Source of the DNA: Panacibacter ginsenosidivorans
GTDB lineage: Bacteria; Bacteroidota; Bacteroidia; Chitinophagales; Chitinophagaceae
NCBI RefSeq assembly: GCF_007971225.1
Contig: NZ_CP042435.1
Span: 2,607,501 to 2,671,500 of the forward strand
DNA: 64,000 bases
Direction: 5' to 3'
Shown one piece after another: positions 62,903 through 64,000 of this stretch (position 1 is its first letter; each line of letters opens with the position of its first letter). Below the pieces are notes generated by a model. The model was given only the letters and a program-made list of their open reading frames with translations, did not search any database and had not been told where the DNA came from. The position numbers and the translations under genes were made by a program.

Positions 62903-62910
62903 TGTTGTAT

Positions 62911-63318
62911 ATGGCAAAACAATTTTCATACGGAAAGGAAGAAAAACTGAAAAGCAGGAAGCTTACGGAGCAGCTTTTTAGTAAAGGAAAAACGTTTACT
63001 GTGTTTCCGCTAAAGGTCTTTTATATGCCTGTTAAGGAAGAATTAGATTTCCCTGTTAAGGCAGGTGTAGGCACCGGCAGCCGTAACTTTAAAAAAGCTG
63101 CAGACAGAAACCGGGTGAAACGTTTGTTACGGGAAGCTTACCGAACTGAAAAAAATGCTTTAACTGATTATGCCAGGGCTAATCAAAAACATGTGGCTAT
63201 TTTCTTTTTGTACATTGATAAAGTTTTGCCGGAATACACGCTCATAAAATCAAAAATGCCGCTGGCTATTGGTAAACTGATAAAACAATTGCATGAAGTG
63301 GCTGTTGCAAATACTTAG
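62911..63318 (+). CDS. rnpA: Ribonuclease P protein component
   Basis: A 135-residue basic protein that binds RNase P RNA to mature tRNA 5' ends. The signature [13 protein letters not shown] is at about residues 69-81, and [16 protein letters not shown] is the N-terminal strand region. The start at 62911 ([15 protein letters not shown]) is preferred to TTG/ATG two codons earlier (62905). It overlaps yidD by 26 nucleotides, as in many bacteria. Confidence 0.94.
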   Translation: MAKQFSYGKEEKLKSRKLTEQLFSKGKTFTVFPLKVFYMPVKEELDFPVKAGVGTGSRNFKKAADRNRVKRLLREAYRTEKNALTDYARANQKHVAIFFLYIDKVLPEYTLIKSKMPLAIGKLIKQLHEVAVANT

Positions 63319-63523
63319 TTACCCTTTTATACTGCTGATAAAGCTTTACCAGTATACCATCTCACCCATACTTGGGCCTAAATGCAGGTTTACGCCTACC
63401 TGTTCTCAATATAGTTTGGAAGCATTTAGAAAATATGGCGTATTCAAAGGCTTTTGGCTAACAGTAAAAAGGATCAGCCGCTGCCACCCGTGGGGTGGGC
63501 ACGGGCATGATCCTGTTCCATAA
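63293..63523 (+). CDS. yidD: Membrane protein insertion efficiency factor YidD
   Basis: A 76-residue protein of the YidD/UPF0161 family: [20 protein letters not shown], then [19 protein letters not shown] and the C-terminal [14 protein letters not shown]. It is thought to assist YidC-dependent membrane insertion. It overlaps the end of rnpA. yidC is not next in line; a DoxX gene lies beyond. Confidence 0.95.
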   Translation: MKWLLQILSYPFILLIKLYQYTISPILGPKCRFTPTCSQYSLEAFRKYGVFKGFWLTVKRISRCHPWGGHGHDPVP

Positions 63524-63588
63524 AAAAGCTATTACCAAAGTAACAGCTTAAATTTTGTTCCCATCTGAATTAACTACTGGCATCGTTC

Positions 63589-63608
63589 CTTGCGTCGCAC
63601 TCTTGTGC
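63589..63608 (+). repeat. Intergenic repeat, A arm
   Basis: CTTGCGTCGCACTCTTGTGC with the TACTCAGCA downstream end, between the convergent yidD and DoxX genes. Confidence 0.9.
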
Positions 63609-63631
63609 TACAAATCAATACTCAGCAAGTA

Positions 63632-64000
63632 CTAACTGAAAACTTTATCAGGACGGTATAATGTCTTCCCTGAGATATTCATTTCCTTATTCTTTTTGAA
63701 TTGAAGTAACCATTTATCAATTGAAAAACTGCCGCTTCCTTTTATGGCTGATGCTACTGATATCGCAAGAAACAATAGGTCGAATTCAATACCTTCTCCT
63801 TTCTGAACGCCAAACCAATTCATATAAAAACCATTCTGCGCATGATCAACAACCATTGCTCCTGTTATTACAATACCCATCAAAACAGCATTAATTCTAC
63901 CTGCAAAACCTAATATTAATAAAAAAGCACCAAGTGTTTCAATCAGTATAACAAATGCTCCAAGTAAAGCTGGTATTCCTACTGTTCCGGTGAAATAATT
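63632..64000 (-). CDS. DoxX-family membrane protein (5' part beyond the window edge)
   Basis: The C-terminal 122 residues of a DoxX/DoxD protein, continuing past the right edge: helices GAFVILIETLGAFLLILGF and GIVITGAMVVDH, then NWFGVQKGEGIEFDLLFLAISVA. DoxX proteins are small four-helix membrane proteins, some forming oxidoreductase complexes. Because the start is missing, length and signal cannot be judged. The reading stays open to base 64000. Confidence 0.85.
   Translation of the reverse strand, partial: NYFTGTVGIPALLGAFVILIETLGAFLLILGFAGRINAVLMGIVITGAMVVDHAQNGFYMNWFGVQKGEGIEFDLLFLAISVASAIKGSGSFSIDKWLLQFKKNKEMNISGKTLYRPDKVFS

Overview
The window is a stretch of chromosome from a Bacteroidota bacterium, most likely family Chitinophagaceae (an inference from gene content and style, not from a search). 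The signs are: almost no Shine-Dalgarno sequences in front of the genes; several perfect TAnnTTTG (-7) boxes; many short lipoproteins and secreted hydrolases; Bacteroidota-typical families (DUF4136, DUF4382, YtxH, a short AtpC, an atpD-atpC pair apart from the other ATP synthase genes); and a moderately AT-rich sequence. I found no rRNA, tRNA, CRISPR array, prophage or transposase gene.

Layout. 0-5.6 kb: a Tat-type aminotransferase, a TPR lipoprotein, an OmpA lipoprotein, ridA, an acyl-CoA dehydrogenase C-terminal-domain protein, tsaB and an ArsR regulator. 5.7-10.1 kb: a glycerol operon on the minus strand (glpK, a secreted Rid protein, glpD, glpF). 10.1-15 kb: an L,D-transpeptidase and two secreted amidohydrolases. 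15.2-19.1 kb: a cobalamin riboswitch controlling a B12 salvage cluster (btuB, DUF6580 membrane protein, cysteine-rich CWC protein, DUF71 ATP pyrophosphatase). 19-25.8 kb: marC, an outer-membrane beta-barrel protein with a DUF4136 lipoprotein, atpC and atpD, an aldo/keto reductase and an EamA transporter. 25.8-36.6 kb: ppk2, mscL, scpA, glycosyltransferases, psd, an M23 peptidase, an OmpA protein, an iron-type alcohol dehydrogenase, recX, a response regulator and dnaN. 36.7-46 kb: an Lrp regulator with its neighbouring exporter, a DUF4382 lipoprotein, an ECF41 sigma factor with its carboxymuconolactone-decarboxylase partner, hsp20, a Rieske lipoprotein, a metallo-beta-lactamase-fold protein and an AI-2E family permease. 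46.8-50.1 kb: an AT-richer restriction-modification island (EcoRII-type endonuclease, cytosine-5 methyltransferase, Xre regulator, Vsr repair endonuclease). 50.3-62.4 kb: assorted enzymes and membrane proteins, including an IorAB-type molybdenum hydroxylase. 62.6-64 kb: rpmH, rnpA, yidD and a DoxX gene cut by the window edge.

The most unusual feature is a family of short intergenic repeats. About 36 copies of two related 20-base arms (A: GTTGCGTCGCACTCTTGTAC; B: GTTGTGTCACTCACTTGTAC) occur across the 64 kb, all outside the genes I call. Five loci hold a head-to-head A plus B pair that can fold into one long hairpin, and the flanks of most copies keep further shared sequence (a GCCCGGC-like block on one side, TGAGC-like on the other). 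The family behaves like a REP/BIME or MITE-type element, or a dispersed protein-binding or uptake site. Two copies sit inside apparent operons (glpK to rid, atpD to atpC).

Other points of note: the R-M island has a clear inverted-repeat operator before its Xre gene and a second, broken vsr start 100 bp upstream whose differences are almost all synonymous; the ECF41 sigma gene carries a promoter-like TGTCACG motif before its partner gene; the Rid protein in the glycerol operon lacks the family's catalytic arginine; and terminator-like hairpins sit just before the scpA and rnpA starts.
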